A DNA stretch of 64,000 bases from Saprospiraceae bacterium (GCA_016714985.1 JADKBS010000013.1:1-64000), one strand, 5' to 3'; shown: positions 25,615 to 33,638, counted from the first letter of the stretch. Numbers and translations: made by a program. The notes: a model not told the origin generated them from the letters alone.

Positions 25615-26100
25615 TCAGACTATTCCAAGCCTAATTTCGATGCTCGAACGAGTTTTCAGACTTTTCCAAACGGGTAGGTGGTTCACTACTTTTTCCCAGA
25701 CACAAGTACCTGTCGATTTCATCGTAGCCATGAATCAATTTATTGCGGGCATTTATAATTTTTCAGCGTTGGTGATGGGTAGGTTTTCGTCCAATTTCAT
25801 GGCTTTGTTCATGCCCCGCTTGCCCACCACCCCCATGAGAAACACCCCTACTCGTCACAAGCTTTGCTCTAATGTCGTCAACTTAAGGTGCATTGATTGT
25901 TGATTGACGATTACATGATTACATGATTGTTGATGGAATGTAATATATGATATTGAAGATGGCGGCCAATCGTCAATGAGCCATCCGCCCTCACATCAAC
26001 AATCATGTAATCATGTAATCAACAATCGTCAATAAAAACACGATACTGGTGCTAAGTTGACGACATTAAAGCTTTGCTCGTTGAAGAGTATTAGTTTCGG
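25615..26100 (-). pseudogene. HepT-like (DUF86, HEPN) toxin pseudogene interrupted by a MITE
   Basis: On the minus strand the pieces read FLMGVVGKRGMNKAMKLDEN, then LPITNAEK, then after a one-base shift IINARNKLIHGYDEID, then after another shift CVWEKVVNHLPVWKSLK, with a stop at 25615. This is the HepT/DUF86 pattern, including the HEPN motif RNKLIH followed by GY. HepT proteins are RNase-type toxins paired with MNT nucleotidyltransferase antitoxins. The N-terminal part is split by the 199-bp element at 25870-26068. No MNT gene survives nearby. The MITE insertion makes this a true pseudogene even if the frameshifts are errors. Confidence 0.8.
25870..26068. mobile_element. MITE, 199 bp, with perfect 16-bp inverted repeats and 11-bp target duplication
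   Basis: The ends are TAATGTCGTCAACTTA (25870-25885) and its exact reverse complement (26053-26068). Flanking direct repeats AAGCTTTGCTC lie at 25859-25869 and 26069-26079. Internal long inverted repeats around TTACATGATTACATGATTG mean most of it can fold into one hairpin. There is no ORF. The TAATG-type ends and 11-base duplication recall IS4-family insertion sequences, so it is probably mobilised in trans by such a transposase; that link is inference. Confidence 0.9.
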
Positions 26101-26265
26101 CCTCTGGCCGCCGTAAACCATGTGGGCCAGTGGCCGCAAATTTGTTTTTGCCAAAAATCAAACGCATTGAACATGTGATGTGCAAGTCTGTTTTGTCAAA
26201 AGTCAATAAGTTCATGATGCCAATGCATCAGTATTTACTGGTTTTAAAAAAAGAATACATCAAGT

Positions 26266-26580
26266 ATGGAAAATACATCCGATTTGAAAGTGGCAATAAC
26301 TTCCCGTGCCGCCATTGATTCCCTATCAAATTCAAAGGAAGAATTCAGCACACTTATTTCAATGATGGACAAGGAAATTGGCGATAATTCGCAGCAGGTT
26401 CGCATCTCCAACGATGCCTCTAATACCGACCAAATCGGGCGAATCAACAAGCTCAAAATCCATCGAAAGATGTTGCAAGATATGCTGGCGAAAATGGAAC
26501 TTATGCAGGAAGAAAATTGGGAAACGCTTCGCCCAGAGGCCAAAGAAACTTATGAAGCGGCAACCGCTACTATGCTATAA
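26266..26580 (+). CDS. Hypothetical protein, 104 residues, helical
   Basis: Begins MENTSDLKVAITSRAAIDSL. Acidic, predicted long helices (KIHRKMLQDMLAKMELMQEE), soluble, no signal. No family recognised. The start is set by the ATG at 26266. It follows the HepT pseudogene region on the other strand, and a degraded repeat (26581-26690) follows it. Could be a small regulatory or chaperone-like protein; unknown. Confidence 0.6.
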   Translation: MENTSDLKVAITSRAAIDSLSNSKEEFSTLISMMDKEIGDNSQQVRISNDASNTDQIGRINKLKIHRKMLQDMLAKMELMQEENWETLRPEAKETYEAATATML

Positions 26581-26627
26581 CTGTTTTTCCCGTTGTCGCA
26601 AGTGCCCTGCTGGCAAAAGGTCCCCAG

Positions 26628-26690
26628 GTGTAGCAAGTACCCCCGCCCCTAATTTCTGGTAAGTTTGCAAAACTTGCCAGAACCTCTTGG
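26628..26690 (+). repeat. Degenerate R2 fragment
   Basis: GTGTAGCAAGTACCCCCGCC, then TTTCTGGTAAGTTTGCAAAA and ACTTGCCAGAACC: the palindromic tail of R2 with a few changes. It again sits just 3' of a gene (stop at 26580). Confidence 0.5.
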
Positions 26691-26727
26691 TTTAATGCCA
26701 TTCTTTACCAGCCCGTCCACCCATTCC

Positions 26728-27735
26728 TCAACACCCCCCATCCCTCAATACCGCATAAAGCACTCCGCCAGAAAAGGACAGGTTGAATACTTTTTCCCCG
26801 ATGGTGGGGAGCAGGAGTTGCCAGGATTTGCCTTGGTCGTCGGAGCGGTAAATGCCTTTGGGGTGGCCGCAGTAGAAGGAATCGCCCACTTGCTTGATGG
26901 AGGAAATCAGCTTGGAAGGCGGCAGTCCCGCATCAATGGCATGCCAAGTCTTGCCGCCATCGGTGGAGGTGCGCAGCCGCCGGGTTTCCGTCTCGGTATT
27001 GTAGGTTATGGCCGCAAAACCGCCGTTGATAACTTCCACGTCAATGCCCACGCCGCCTTCGTAAAGCACCACGGCCCAAGTCTCGCCGCCGTCGGTGGAG
27101 CGCAGGATGCCACCCACGTTGTTGCAAAGCAGCACGCCATTCGATTCTACTAAACTAAATGCCCAACCATCCTGCATGACGTGTTTCCAGGTCTTGCCTT
27201 GGTCGGCGGATTTAAAAATGCCATTGTCGGCGCCGATGAAAATGCTGCCGTCCTTGGCCGTGAATACGCTGCGCCCCAATGAGCTTTTGAAGTCGGTGAA
27301 AACGGGCATCCAGATGCCCATGTCCTGCTGTTGCTGAAAAAATTGGCCGCTGTTGTTGATGGCGATTGCCCCGCTTGGGCTGGACCATACACTAAGAAGC
27401 TGTTGGTCCATCGCCAATTCCTTTTCCCAGTTGGCGGTCATTGGGGCAGTTTTGGTTGTATAATTCCCCTTGTCATCGCCCAAGATAAGCTCGTCTTTGC
27501 CCGCAAAAAACAAGAAAGGCTTGGTGCCGATGGGCAGCCCGTCGCTGATGTCCGCCCAGGTTTTTCCATCGTCCGTGGATTGGAAAACGATATTGGCCGC
27601 TCCCGTTTTTGTAGCGCCTGGGCTAGTGGCAGCGGTAGTGGTAGCGGTGAAACTAGCCAGCGCCTTCTCTTCTATCTGCTGGCAGGCGGCAAGGGAAAGC
27701 ACAAGGAACATGATTGCAAAGTGTTGGATATGCAT
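26728..27735 (-). CDS. Asp-box (BNR/sortilin-like) beta-propeller lipoprotein, copy 2
   Basis: 335 residues with a lipoprotein signal (MHIQHFAIMFLVLSLAAC, lipobox LAAC). Asp-box units: STDDGKTWADI, SADQGKTWKHV, STDGGETWAVV, STDGGKTWHAI, SDDQGKSWQLL. The C-terminal half is nearly identical to that of the protein at 19463-20530, including FYCGHPKGIYRSDDQGKSWQ. The N-terminal half differs, and the Asn/Gln-rich 8-residue repeat is reduced to one unit plus QQQQ. Both copies are on the minus strand with conserved upstream DNA. Probably an envelope lipoprotein propeller; ligand unknown. Confidence 0.85.
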   Translation of the reverse strand: MHIQHFAIMFLVLSLAACQQIEEKALASFTATTTAATSPGATKTGAANIVFQSTDDGKTWADISDGLPIGTKPFLFFAGKDELILGDDKGNYTTKTAPMTANWEKELAMDQQLLSVWSSPSGAIAINNSGQFFQQQQDMGIWMPVFTDFKSSLGRSVFTAKDGSIFIGADNGIFKSADQGKTWKHVMQDGWAFSLVESNGVLLCNNVGGILRSTDGGETWAVVLYEGGVGIDVEVINGGFAAITYNTETETRRLRTSTDGGKTWHAIDAGLPPSKLISSIKQVGDSFYCGHPKGIYRSDDQGKSWQLLLPTIGEKVFNLSFSGGVLYAVLRDGGC

Positions 27736-27803
27736 AATTGAAATTGGTTGGTGAAAGAATGCGGCAAAGATGCAGGCGGGCTGGCGGGTATGCCCATTTT
27801 GCT

Positions 27804-27834
27804 TGTAAAAGGGTGTAAAGGAAGTGTAAAAGGT
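27804..27834 (-). promoter_or_regulatory. Triple direct repeat upstream of Asp-box lipoprotein copy 2
   Basis: TGTAAA (plus strand) occurs at 27804, 27814 and 27825: the same spacing (10, 11) as at 20600-20630, while surrounding bases have diverged (for example between 27765 and 27803). Proposed operator shared by the two paralogues. Confidence 0.5.
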
Positions 27835-28040
27835 GGGTTTGGGCCTCGAAGCTGCGCTTTGTTCAAGCTAGTGATGTAACCTTCACCGATATTTTCAATG
27901 ACTTTGTTCAACCATTGCCGGGGCAAACAATGAAAAAAAATACGGAAGAATGAATGAGGGAAGGCCGTAACTTAGTGGTTGGTGCTGCATGACTATGATA
28001 GTACGCCACCAACAAGTTTCACGAAGCAATAAAAGTACAG

Positions 28041-28760
28041 ATGAAAGAACAATTAGCACCCTTGTCCCTCGACGATTACCTCGCCCCGCACTATATCAAT
28101 CGGAGCAATTGGCTGCGGGCGGCGGTGCTGGGCGCCAACGACGGCATACTCTCCACGGCGAGCCTCGCCATCGGTGTGGCGGCGGCCAGCAGCACACGGG
28201 AGCCTATCGTATTGGCCACGTTGGCGGGATTGGTGGCCGGGGCGCTGTCCATGGCGGCTGGGGAGTACGTCTCCGTCAGTTCCCAAACGGATATTGAGAA
28301 AGCGGATATTGAGCGGGAAAAAAAGGAATTGGCGGACATGCCGGACGTTGAACTACAGCGACTGGCGAATATATACGAGCAAAGGGGCTTGAAAAAGGAA
28401 ACAGCCCTGCTGGTGGCCAACGAACTGACAGAAAAAGACGCCTTGGGTGCACACATGCGGGATGAACTGGGCCTGAACGAAATCAGCCAGGCCAAGCCGA
28501 TACAGGCGGCGTTTGCTTCGGGCGCATCCTTTACTGTGGGCGGCGTCTTGCCGCTACTGGTGACGCTGTTCCTGCCCGTCCATTTCATGGAATATTCGCT
28601 GTATGGTTTTGCGATTTTTTTCCTCGTCATCCTTGGGGCCATGTCGGCCAAAACGGGCGGTTCCAGTGTCCCGAAATCCATCATCCGAATTACTTTTTGG
28701 GGAACGATAGCGATGGGGCTGTCTGCCTTGGTTGGGTATCTGTTTGGGGTGAATGTGTAG
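28041..28760 (+). CDS. VIT1/CCC1 family transporter
   Basis: 239 residues. Five membrane segments: the first pair near LRAAVLGANDGILSTASLAI and VLATLAGLVAGALSMAAGEY, then a charged cytoplasmic helical domain (about 85-150, EREKKELADMPDVELQRLAN, supplying metal-binding Glu residues in VIT1), then three more segments to the C-terminus. Motifs ANDGILSTAS and MAAGEYVSVSSQ are diagnostic. The family exports Fe2+ or Mn2+ from the cytosol (into vacuoles in plants and yeast). In bacteria it is likely a metal efflux or detoxification protein in the inner membrane. Monocistronic. Confidence 0.93.
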   Translation: MKEQLAPLSLDDYLAPHYINRSNWLRAAVLGANDGILSTASLAIGVAAASSTREPIVLATLAGLVAGALSMAAGEYVSVSSQTDIEKADIEREKKELADMPDVELQRLANIYEQRGLKKETALLVANELTEKDALGAHMRDELGLNEISQAKPIQAAFASGASFTVGGVLPLLVTLFLPVHFMEYSLYGFAIFFLVILGAMSAKTGGSSVPKSIIRITFWGTIAMGLSALVGYLFGVNV

Positions 28761-28876
28761 GAGGGTGATGTAATGCTGAGTGAAAAACAGATTGTGGCTT
28801 CCTTCCCTCTTAAATTTCACCGACAACCGTGAGCTTCGCTGCCACTGAGGCTGGCAAGCTGAAATTAAATAGCCGC

Positions 28877-30295
28877 TTATTGCTTCACGATTTTCTGTAT
28901 CCAATGGCCATTCCCAGCCCATACCCTAAGACAATACACCCCAGCCAGTAAGCCAGAAATATCGAAATTCCCCTCTGGTGTTGCCTCCAATTTGAGCGTT
29001 TTTCCATAAAAATCCGTCAGGCTACATTCAGCGTCCTTCGGCAATGGTTCATTAAACTGGACAATGCCTGTGGTTGGGTTGGGAAAAATGGACATGCTTT
29101 GGAGCGCCCTTCTGCCGGGTTGCACGGCGGTGAGGCATTCGTTTTTCACCTGCGCAATGCTGTTGCAGCCTGTGGCGTTGCCGGAGATGGAAGCAGAATT
29201 GGTGGGGTCGGCAAGGTAGCCACAGATACTGGCTACGTCGCAAACGGAGAGGTTTGGCGACGATGTGACATATAAATCCAGGATGCCCAATGGGTCTATA
29301 TTGTCCAAACCTTTTAAGCTCGTCAAGGCGTCGTTGGAAAGCACCCTTATAGTCCCTTTGATGGATACAAGGCTGTCCAAGGCCGTCAGGTCGTTCAAGT
29401 TGGGATTGTTCGAAACATAGAAATGCTTTCCAATAGTTTTGAGACGCTCAAGCCCGTCCAAGCTGGTGAGGTTGGCGCCACCTACCGAAAACTCTTGTCC
29501 AACGGAGCTAAGGTCGTTAAACCCGGCAAGACTGGTCGGCAACGGGACTCCGGCAATCTTGAAGTTGCCACCTACGGAACTGAGGTTTTCCAATCCAGCA
29601 AAACTGGTCAGTGAGCCGAGGCTACTGAGTTCAAAGTTGCCGCCTACGGAAACGAGGTTTTCCAGCCCGTTCAAACTGCTCAAGGCGGGGTTTGTGTTTA
29701 ATATAAAATTTCCGACGGTGGTTTCGAGGCTGGCAAGCGCACTGATGCTGGCCAGGTATTCGTTGGAATAGATTTGAAAGTCCTTGCCGATGGACGTGAC
29801 GCTGCTCAGCCCGTCAACGGAGGTCAGCAAAGTGCCGGATATACTGAGGCTTTGCCCAATGGTGGTCACGCCCTCCATCCCGTCCAGGTCTTCCAAAGCG
29901 AAATTACCGGATACCTGCAAAGTGCCGCCCACCGAGGTGAGGTTGTTCAGGCCGTTGAGGCTGGTTAGGCCGTTGTTCCCGCCTATTTGCAAATTGGTTC
30001 CGATGCTTGTCAAGCTGTCAAGCCCAGCAAGGCTTACGAGGTTGTCACTGTAGAAAATATCGAGGTCTCCCCCGATGGTTTTGATTTGCGCCAACCCCGC
30101 AAGATTGGAAGCGCTGCTGTTCACGATTTTCACGTCGCCCAGTACGTGCGTGCAGCCGGGGTAGTTTGCCGCAAATGCGTTGATGGCCGCTTGGCTGTTT
30201 AGGGTGATGCCGTCAGGGAGGCAGTCTTGGGCGACGTTCTTGTGGCAAATGGATAAGCAAACCGCAAAGGCGAGGTAAATTGGATGTATTTTCAT
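28877..30295 (-). CDS. Secreted receptor-L-domain/LRR-like repeat protein with T9SS sorting domain
   Basis: I chose the ATG at 30295 (MKIHPIYLAFAVCLSICHKN, signal peptide); ATGs at 30304 and 30316 are alternatives. The body is about a dozen repeats of roughly 24 residues of the type LTSLNGLNNLTSVGGTLQVS, a beta-solenoid like receptor L-domains. A Cys-rich cap follows (VCDVASICGYL...GCNSIAQVKNECL), as in many T9SS proteins. Then comes the T9SS type A sorting domain (MSIFPNPTTGIVQFNEPLPK to GVYCLRVWAGNGHWIQKIVK). Likely surface-exposed, with a binding or adhesion role. Confidence 0.88.
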   Translation of the reverse strand: MKIHPIYLAFAVCLSICHKNVAQDCLPDGITLNSQAAINAFAANYPGCTHVLGDVKIVNSSASNLAGLAQIKTIGGDLDIFYSDNLVSLAGLDSLTSIGTNLQIGGNNGLTSLNGLNNLTSVGGTLQVSGNFALEDLDGMEGVTTIGQSLSISGTLLTSVDGLSSVTSIGKDFQIYSNEYLASISALASLETTVGNFILNTNPALSSLNGLENLVSVGGNFELSSLGSLTSFAGLENLSSVGGNFKIAGVPLPTSLAGFNDLSSVGQEFSVGGANLTSLDGLERLKTIGKHFYVSNNPNLNDLTALDSLVSIKGTIRVLSNDALTSLKGLDNIDPLGILDLYVTSSPNLSVCDVASICGYLADPTNSASISGNATGCNSIAQVKNECLTAVQPGRRALQSMSIFPNPTTGIVQFNEPLPKDAECSLTDFYGKTLKLEATPEGNFDISGLLAGVYCLRVWAGNGHWIQKIVKQ

Positions 30296-30323
30296 GTGGT
30301 TCATTTTTGTGGGCAATACTAAA

Positions 30324-30331
30324 CAAAATTA
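30324..30331 (-). promoter_or_regulatory. Candidate -7 box for the LRR-like protein gene
   Basis: Read on the minus strand, TAATTTTG (TAnnTTTG consensus), 28 bases upstream of the ATG at 30295. No TTG at the expected distance was found. Confidence 0.4.
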
Positions 30332-30458
30332 CATGCTTGCGCATAGGGTGAAGGAAGTTTTTTAACTTGTGCAGGGTTGATACTTTAGGAATCCACCCAT
30401 ATTAGCTTTTATTTCGTATCCGTTGGTTTTCATATCGTTCTCTTGCTAAAATCGTAAA

Positions 30459-30578
30459 TGCTTAGGAGGGTGTGGGAGGAGAGAGAAAAATTCATTTTTT
30501 TTCTCTCTCCTCCCACATTTTGGGGTGTTTTTTTGCAAAAATTGAAAATTTTTACAAAAAAACACCCCCTGCTAAGCA
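30459..30578. repeat. Three-stem (Y-shaped) inverted-repeat structure, 120 bp
   Basis: Outer stem: 30459-30470 (TGCTTAGGAGGG) pairs with 30567-30578, one mismatch. Hairpin A: 30471-30490 pairs perfectly (20 bp) with 30498-30517, 7-base loop. Hairpin B: 30522-30543 pairs with 30547-30568 (22 bp, one mismatch), 3-base loop. The outer right arm overlaps hairpin B by two bases. It stands between the divergent LRR-like gene and the membrane-protein gene at 30664. It is not a simple terminator and could be a palindromic mobile element or a structured RNA. Confidence 0.85.
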
Positions 30579-30663
30579 GTTACCTAAAATCAATAAATCC
30601 GGGAACTTTGCAAAGCCTTAAGTACGTTTGTGGGGCTTTGATAACAAAACGAGATACTACTAA

Positions 30664-31086
30664 ATGACTAGAATCCTACTCGCCGCCCTTGCCGGCACCA
30701 TCACCTACTTCCTCGTTGGTTGGCTCGTGTTCGAGGGCCTGCTCGGTCAGTACATGAGCGCCAATACCATGCAAATAGCGGGTTTCAAGAAGTCGCCGGA
30801 AGAAAGCAGCATGGCGTTGCTAGTGGTTTCCTGTGCGGCTTATGCGCTGCTCCTCGCCCTCGTCATGGACAAATGGGCAAATGTCCACACCTTCAACGAA
30901 GGTGCCATCTTGGGCGCCGTGATGGGCGTCCTCATCGCCGTCATGACCGATACTTACTGGTTTTCGACCTCGCATTTCTACAACGGAGCTGCGCCGCTTT
31001 TGGCAGATGTGGCTGCGGCGGGCGTGACGGTTGGCGTAATGGGCGGGGTGATTGGTTGGGTGCTGGGGAAATTAGCAAGTAATTAA
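30664..31086 (+). CDS. Small four-helix membrane protein of unknown function
   Basis: 140 residues (MTRILLAALAGTITYFLVGW start). Four hydrophobic segments: about 3-25, 50-70, 82-98 and 112-136, with a short polar loop (GQYMSANTMQIAGFKKSPEE) after the first. The length and pattern recall DUF1761-type membrane proteins, but I am not certain of this. A truncated copy with homologous 5' flank is at 25075-25257, so the locus was duplicated. Probably an inner-membrane protein; role unknown. Confidence 0.75.
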   Translation: MTRILLAALAGTITYFLVGWLVFEGLLGQYMSANTMQIAGFKKSPEESSMALLVVSCAAYALLLALVMDKWANVHTFNEGAILGAVMGVLIAVMTDTYWFSTSHFYNGAAPLLADVAAAGVTVGVMGGVIGWVLGKLASN

Positions 31087-31183
31087 TTTAATCGGATTGT
31101 GTATTCCTGTTGCCGCATTTCATCCACTAGTGCAGCAAATCATTTAAGACGATTTGCTGTCAACCGTCACAAAATACAAAAAT

Positions 31184-31792
31184 ATGCGCTCACTGTTTTC
31201 CAACTTAAATCCCCCATTCAACAAGCCTAATTTCATCTTAGTATTCATAGCGTTAATGTCGCAACCATTCGCTTTGGTGGCATGTGAGTGTTCAAAGGTG
31301 TCCTATCGTTTTATGGATGGTATTTCAAAAAGCGAGTTTGTTGCTATGGTAGAAATTGTTGGCGAATTGGATTCCATCAATGCATTTGTTTCAGGTTATT
31401 CCTTTACAAAAGTTAAAATCATCAACCAGTTCGCCGGGGATTTCATTGGAAAAGAAACATACTTGATTGGGGCACAAGGATATGAATGCTATACTTCATT
31501 AAAGTACAACAAAATAGGTGATAGATTTGTCATCAAAGGCCATTATTCAGCAGGCAAGGACTATATTCAATGGCATTCATGTTCTGTAAATGTTCTAAAG
31601 GTTGAAAACGACCAAGTCATTGGGTGGATTAATAGGTATCGAGGACGTCACTGGTGGAAATGGACTGCGTTTTTAAAAGCTATAAGTTTCGGGTTGATTG
31701 AAAGAGACATTCACAAATATCATCCTAAACCACAACACATAAAGATTGAATATTTCGTAAGGATGCTTAACGAGGAACTGAAACGCTCTTAG
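31184..31792 (+). CDS. Exported hypothetical protein, Cys-rich N-terminus
   Basis: I chose the ATG at 31184 (MRSLFSNLNPPFNKP). A hydrophobic stretch (NFILVFIALMSQPFALVA) is followed by CECSKVSYRFMDGISKSEFV, so it is exported, possibly as a lipoprotein. The CxC start and the beta-rich KSEFVAMVEIVGEL..FTKVKIINQFAGD pattern resemble TIMP/netrin-like (NTR) folds, in which the N-terminal Cys is functional. That is a structural guess. The C-terminus is basic. AT content is higher than in neighbouring housekeeping genes. Confidence 0.6.
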   Translation: MRSLFSNLNPPFNKPNFILVFIALMSQPFALVACECSKVSYRFMDGISKSEFVAMVEIVGELDSINAFVSGYSFTKVKIINQFAGDFIGKETYLIGAQGYECYTSLKYNKIGDRFVIKGHYSAGKDYIQWHSCSVNVLKVENDQVIGWINRYRGRHWWKWTAFLKAISFGLIERDIHKYHPKPQHIKIEYFVRMLNEELKRS

Positions 31793-31816
31793 TTTTGCGA
31801 ATATTTCAAATTTTGT

Positions 31817-32344
31817 ATGCCGTTGATTACAGCACCTATCCCCGCCGACCTTCCCGTTTTAGCCGCACTTGCCAGAAAAGCACTCTGGGAGTCCCACGGC
31901 CATAGCTGTGCCCACGAGGACATGGCCGCATACATCGCCCACAGGCTTTCCGACGAGGCGCTCTTGGCCGAACTCCTCGATGAACGCAACACCTTCCGCT
32001 GGATTCACCACGAAGGCCATGCAGCGGGCTATTCCAAAATCATCCTGAACTGCCCGCATGAGTTTGTTGCTGCGCAAAACGTGACGAAAATGGAGCGGCT
32101 GTACCTGCTCGAATCTTTTCATGGGCTGGGCTTGGCGCAGCAACTGTTTGACCACAACCTCGACATTGCGAAGCAGGCCAAGCAAGCGGGCATTTGGCTC
32201 TACGTCTGGAAGGAGAACCACCGGGCAGTAGCTTTTTACCAGAAAATGGGCTTTGAAATCGTGGGCGAGGGGCTGTTCAAGATTTCGGAGACGCACTACA
32301 ACCCGAACCATGTGATGTTTTTAGGGATGGATGATGCACGGTAA
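31817..32344 (+). CDS. GNAT family N-acetyltransferase
   Basis: 175 residues. GNAT core: the strand with KMERLYLLESFHGLGLAQQL (acetyl-CoA pyrophosphate-binding loop, HGLGLAQQ) then AGIWLYVWKENHRAVAFYQK and MGFEIVGEGLFKI, the classical motif B. It transfers acetyl from acetyl-CoA to an amine; substrate unknown. It is followed immediately by another GNAT gene, so the two probably form an operon. Confidence 0.92.
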   Translation: MPLITAPIPADLPVLAALARKALWESHGHSCAHEDMAAYIAHRLSDEALLAELLDERNTFRWIHHEGHAAGYSKIILNCPHEFVAAQNVTKMERLYLLESFHGLGLAQQLFDHNLDIAKQAKQAGIWLYVWKENHRAVAFYQKMGFEIVGEGLFKISETHYNPNHVMFLGMDDAR

Positions 32345-32389
32345 ATGCTGCACATTCCGCTAACTTCACCTTTCACCAATAACGCCACC

Positions 32390-32950
32390 ATGATGATTAC
32401 AGCAGAACCAGGGTTCAATATTCAACCCTTTTTGGAAAACGACAAAGTCATCTTGTGTCCCTTGAGACAGGATGATTTCGACGAATTGTACGAAGTCGCC
32501 TCCGACCCTTTCATTTGGGAACAACACCCGAACAAGAACCGTTGGCAATTGGAGGTGTTCAAAACTTTTTTTACGGGTGCGATGCAAAGCAAGGGGGCTT
32601 TCAAGGTGGTGGACAAAGCCACGGGAAAAACAGCAGGTTGCACCCGGATTTATGACTACAACGAAGAAAAATGCCTGATTCTGATCGGCTATACCTTCTT
32701 AGGAAGAGCGTTTTGGGGCACGGGTCTAAATCTCTCCGCAAAGCGTTTAATGCTGGATTACTTGTTCCAGTTTGTTTCAAAAGTCCATTTTCACATTGGT
32801 GCCGAGAACACCCGCTCCCAGCTGGCTATCGGGCGCTTAGGTGCCCAAAAGGTTGGGGAAGCAGAAGTTGCATATTATGGCGAGCCAGTCAAACTGAACT
32901 ATGTTTATGAGATTGAAAAAGAAGATTGGAGAAAAACAAAATTCAAATAA
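32390..32950 (+). CDS. GNAT family N-acetyltransferase (RimJ/RimL-type)
   Basis: About 186 residues from the ATG at 32390. A longer start at 32345 abuts the previous stop, but its extra residues look unconserved. RimJ/L pattern: IQPFLENDKVILCPLRQDDF, FKVVDKATGKTAGCTRIYDY, IGYTFLGRAFWGTGLNLSAK (acetyl-CoA loop) and IGAENTRSQLAIGRLGAQKV. These enzymes acetylate N-termini of ribosomal proteins or small molecules including some antibiotics; the substrate here is unknown. It ends 44 bases before the ribosomal-cluster terminator on the other strand. Confidence 0.9.
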   Translation: MMITAEPGFNIQPFLENDKVILCPLRQDDFDELYEVASDPFIWEQHPNKNRWQLEVFKTFFTGAMQSKGAFKVVDKATGKTAGCTRIYDYNEEKCLILIGYTFLGRAFWGTGLNLSAKRLMLDYLFQFVSKVHFHIGAENTRSQLAIGRLGAQKVGEAEVAYYGEPVKLNYVYEIEKEDWRKTKFK

Positions 32951-32993
32951 GACCGATCTGGCCTTATGCGAAACGGCTCGAACAGCGTATCGC

Positions 32994-33033
32994 AAAAAAA
33001 AAAACGGGCGCAGTTCTTATGAACCACGCCCGT
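32994..33033 (-). terminator. Intrinsic terminator of the ribosomal protein cluster
   Basis: On the minus strand: ACGGGCG, an inner hairpin with GTTC/GAAC, then CGCCCGT, followed by eleven T (plus-strand A-run 32994-33004). It lies 32 bases after the rplQ stop. This is the strongest terminator in the window. Confidence 0.9.
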
Positions 33034-33065
33034 CGGTATTTTAAATCTGGAAAATTATTTCCTGA

Positions 33066-33638
33066 TTATTCTTCGTCTTTTGTTTCAGCTGTGTTTTGAG
33101 CCTCCTCAACGACATCGTTGACTTGCTCCTCAACAGCTTCAACCTCTTCCGCAACAGCAGTACCAACAGCAGCGACAGGTGCTGTAACAGCAGCGGCAGC
33201 TTTAGCAGTACCACCTCGACGGGTGCGCCGCTTCTTGCCTTTGGCTGCATCACCATCTTTGCTTTGGCCATTATAATCTGGGTTGAAATCCACCAGTTCA
33301 ATCATTGCCATTTCAGCGGCGTCGCCATGGCGAATGCCAGTACGAATGATGCGTACATAGCCACCTGGACGGTCACCAACAGCTGTAGCAACAGCACCAT
33401 ATAGCTCCTTGATGGCTTCTTTACTCTGCAAATGGCCGAAAACGACACGGCGGGAGTGCGTGGTATTGTTTTTCGCCTTGGTAATCAGTGGCTCGATGTA
33501 GCAGCGAAGCGCTTTTGCCTTCTGGATGGTTGTCTCGATGCGCTTGTGCTGAATCAGCGAAGCGGCCATATTGCTCAACATCGCTTCCCGGTGTTCTGCG
33601 GTCCTGCCGAGCTTTTTTGTCTTGTTGCCGTGTCTCAT
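33066..33638 (-). CDS. rplQ: 50S ribosomal protein L17
   Basis: 190 residues. The conserved core (MRHGNKTKKLGRTAEHREAM to GYVRIIRTGIRHGDAAEMAM) is about 120 residues. A C-terminal extension of about 70 residues is Lys/Arg-rich (GKKRRTRRGG) then Ala/Val/Glu-rich; such tails are common on Bacteroidota L17. L17 binds 23S rRNA near the exit tunnel. Last gene of the cluster, directly followed by the terminator. Confidence 0.97.
   Translation of the reverse strand: MRHGNKTKKLGRTAEHREAMLSNMAASLIQHKRIETTIQKAKALRCYIEPLITKAKNNTTHSRRVVFGHLQSKEAIKELYGAVATAVGDRPGGYVRIIRTGIRHGDAAEMAMIELVDFNPDYNGQSKDGDAAKGKKRRTRRGGTAKAAAAVTAPVAAVGTAVAEEVEAVEEQVNDVVEEAQNTAETKDEE

Noticed and set aside
25615..26100. Active HepT/MNT toxin-antitoxin system
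   Set aside because: The hepT frame is split by the MITE and by frame changes, and no MNT antitoxin gene is visible.
26098..26145. GGCC-rich imperfect palindrome (GGCCTCTGGCCGCC ... GGGCCAGTGGCCGC)
   Set aside because: The arms do not pair well enough and no second copy was found in the window.
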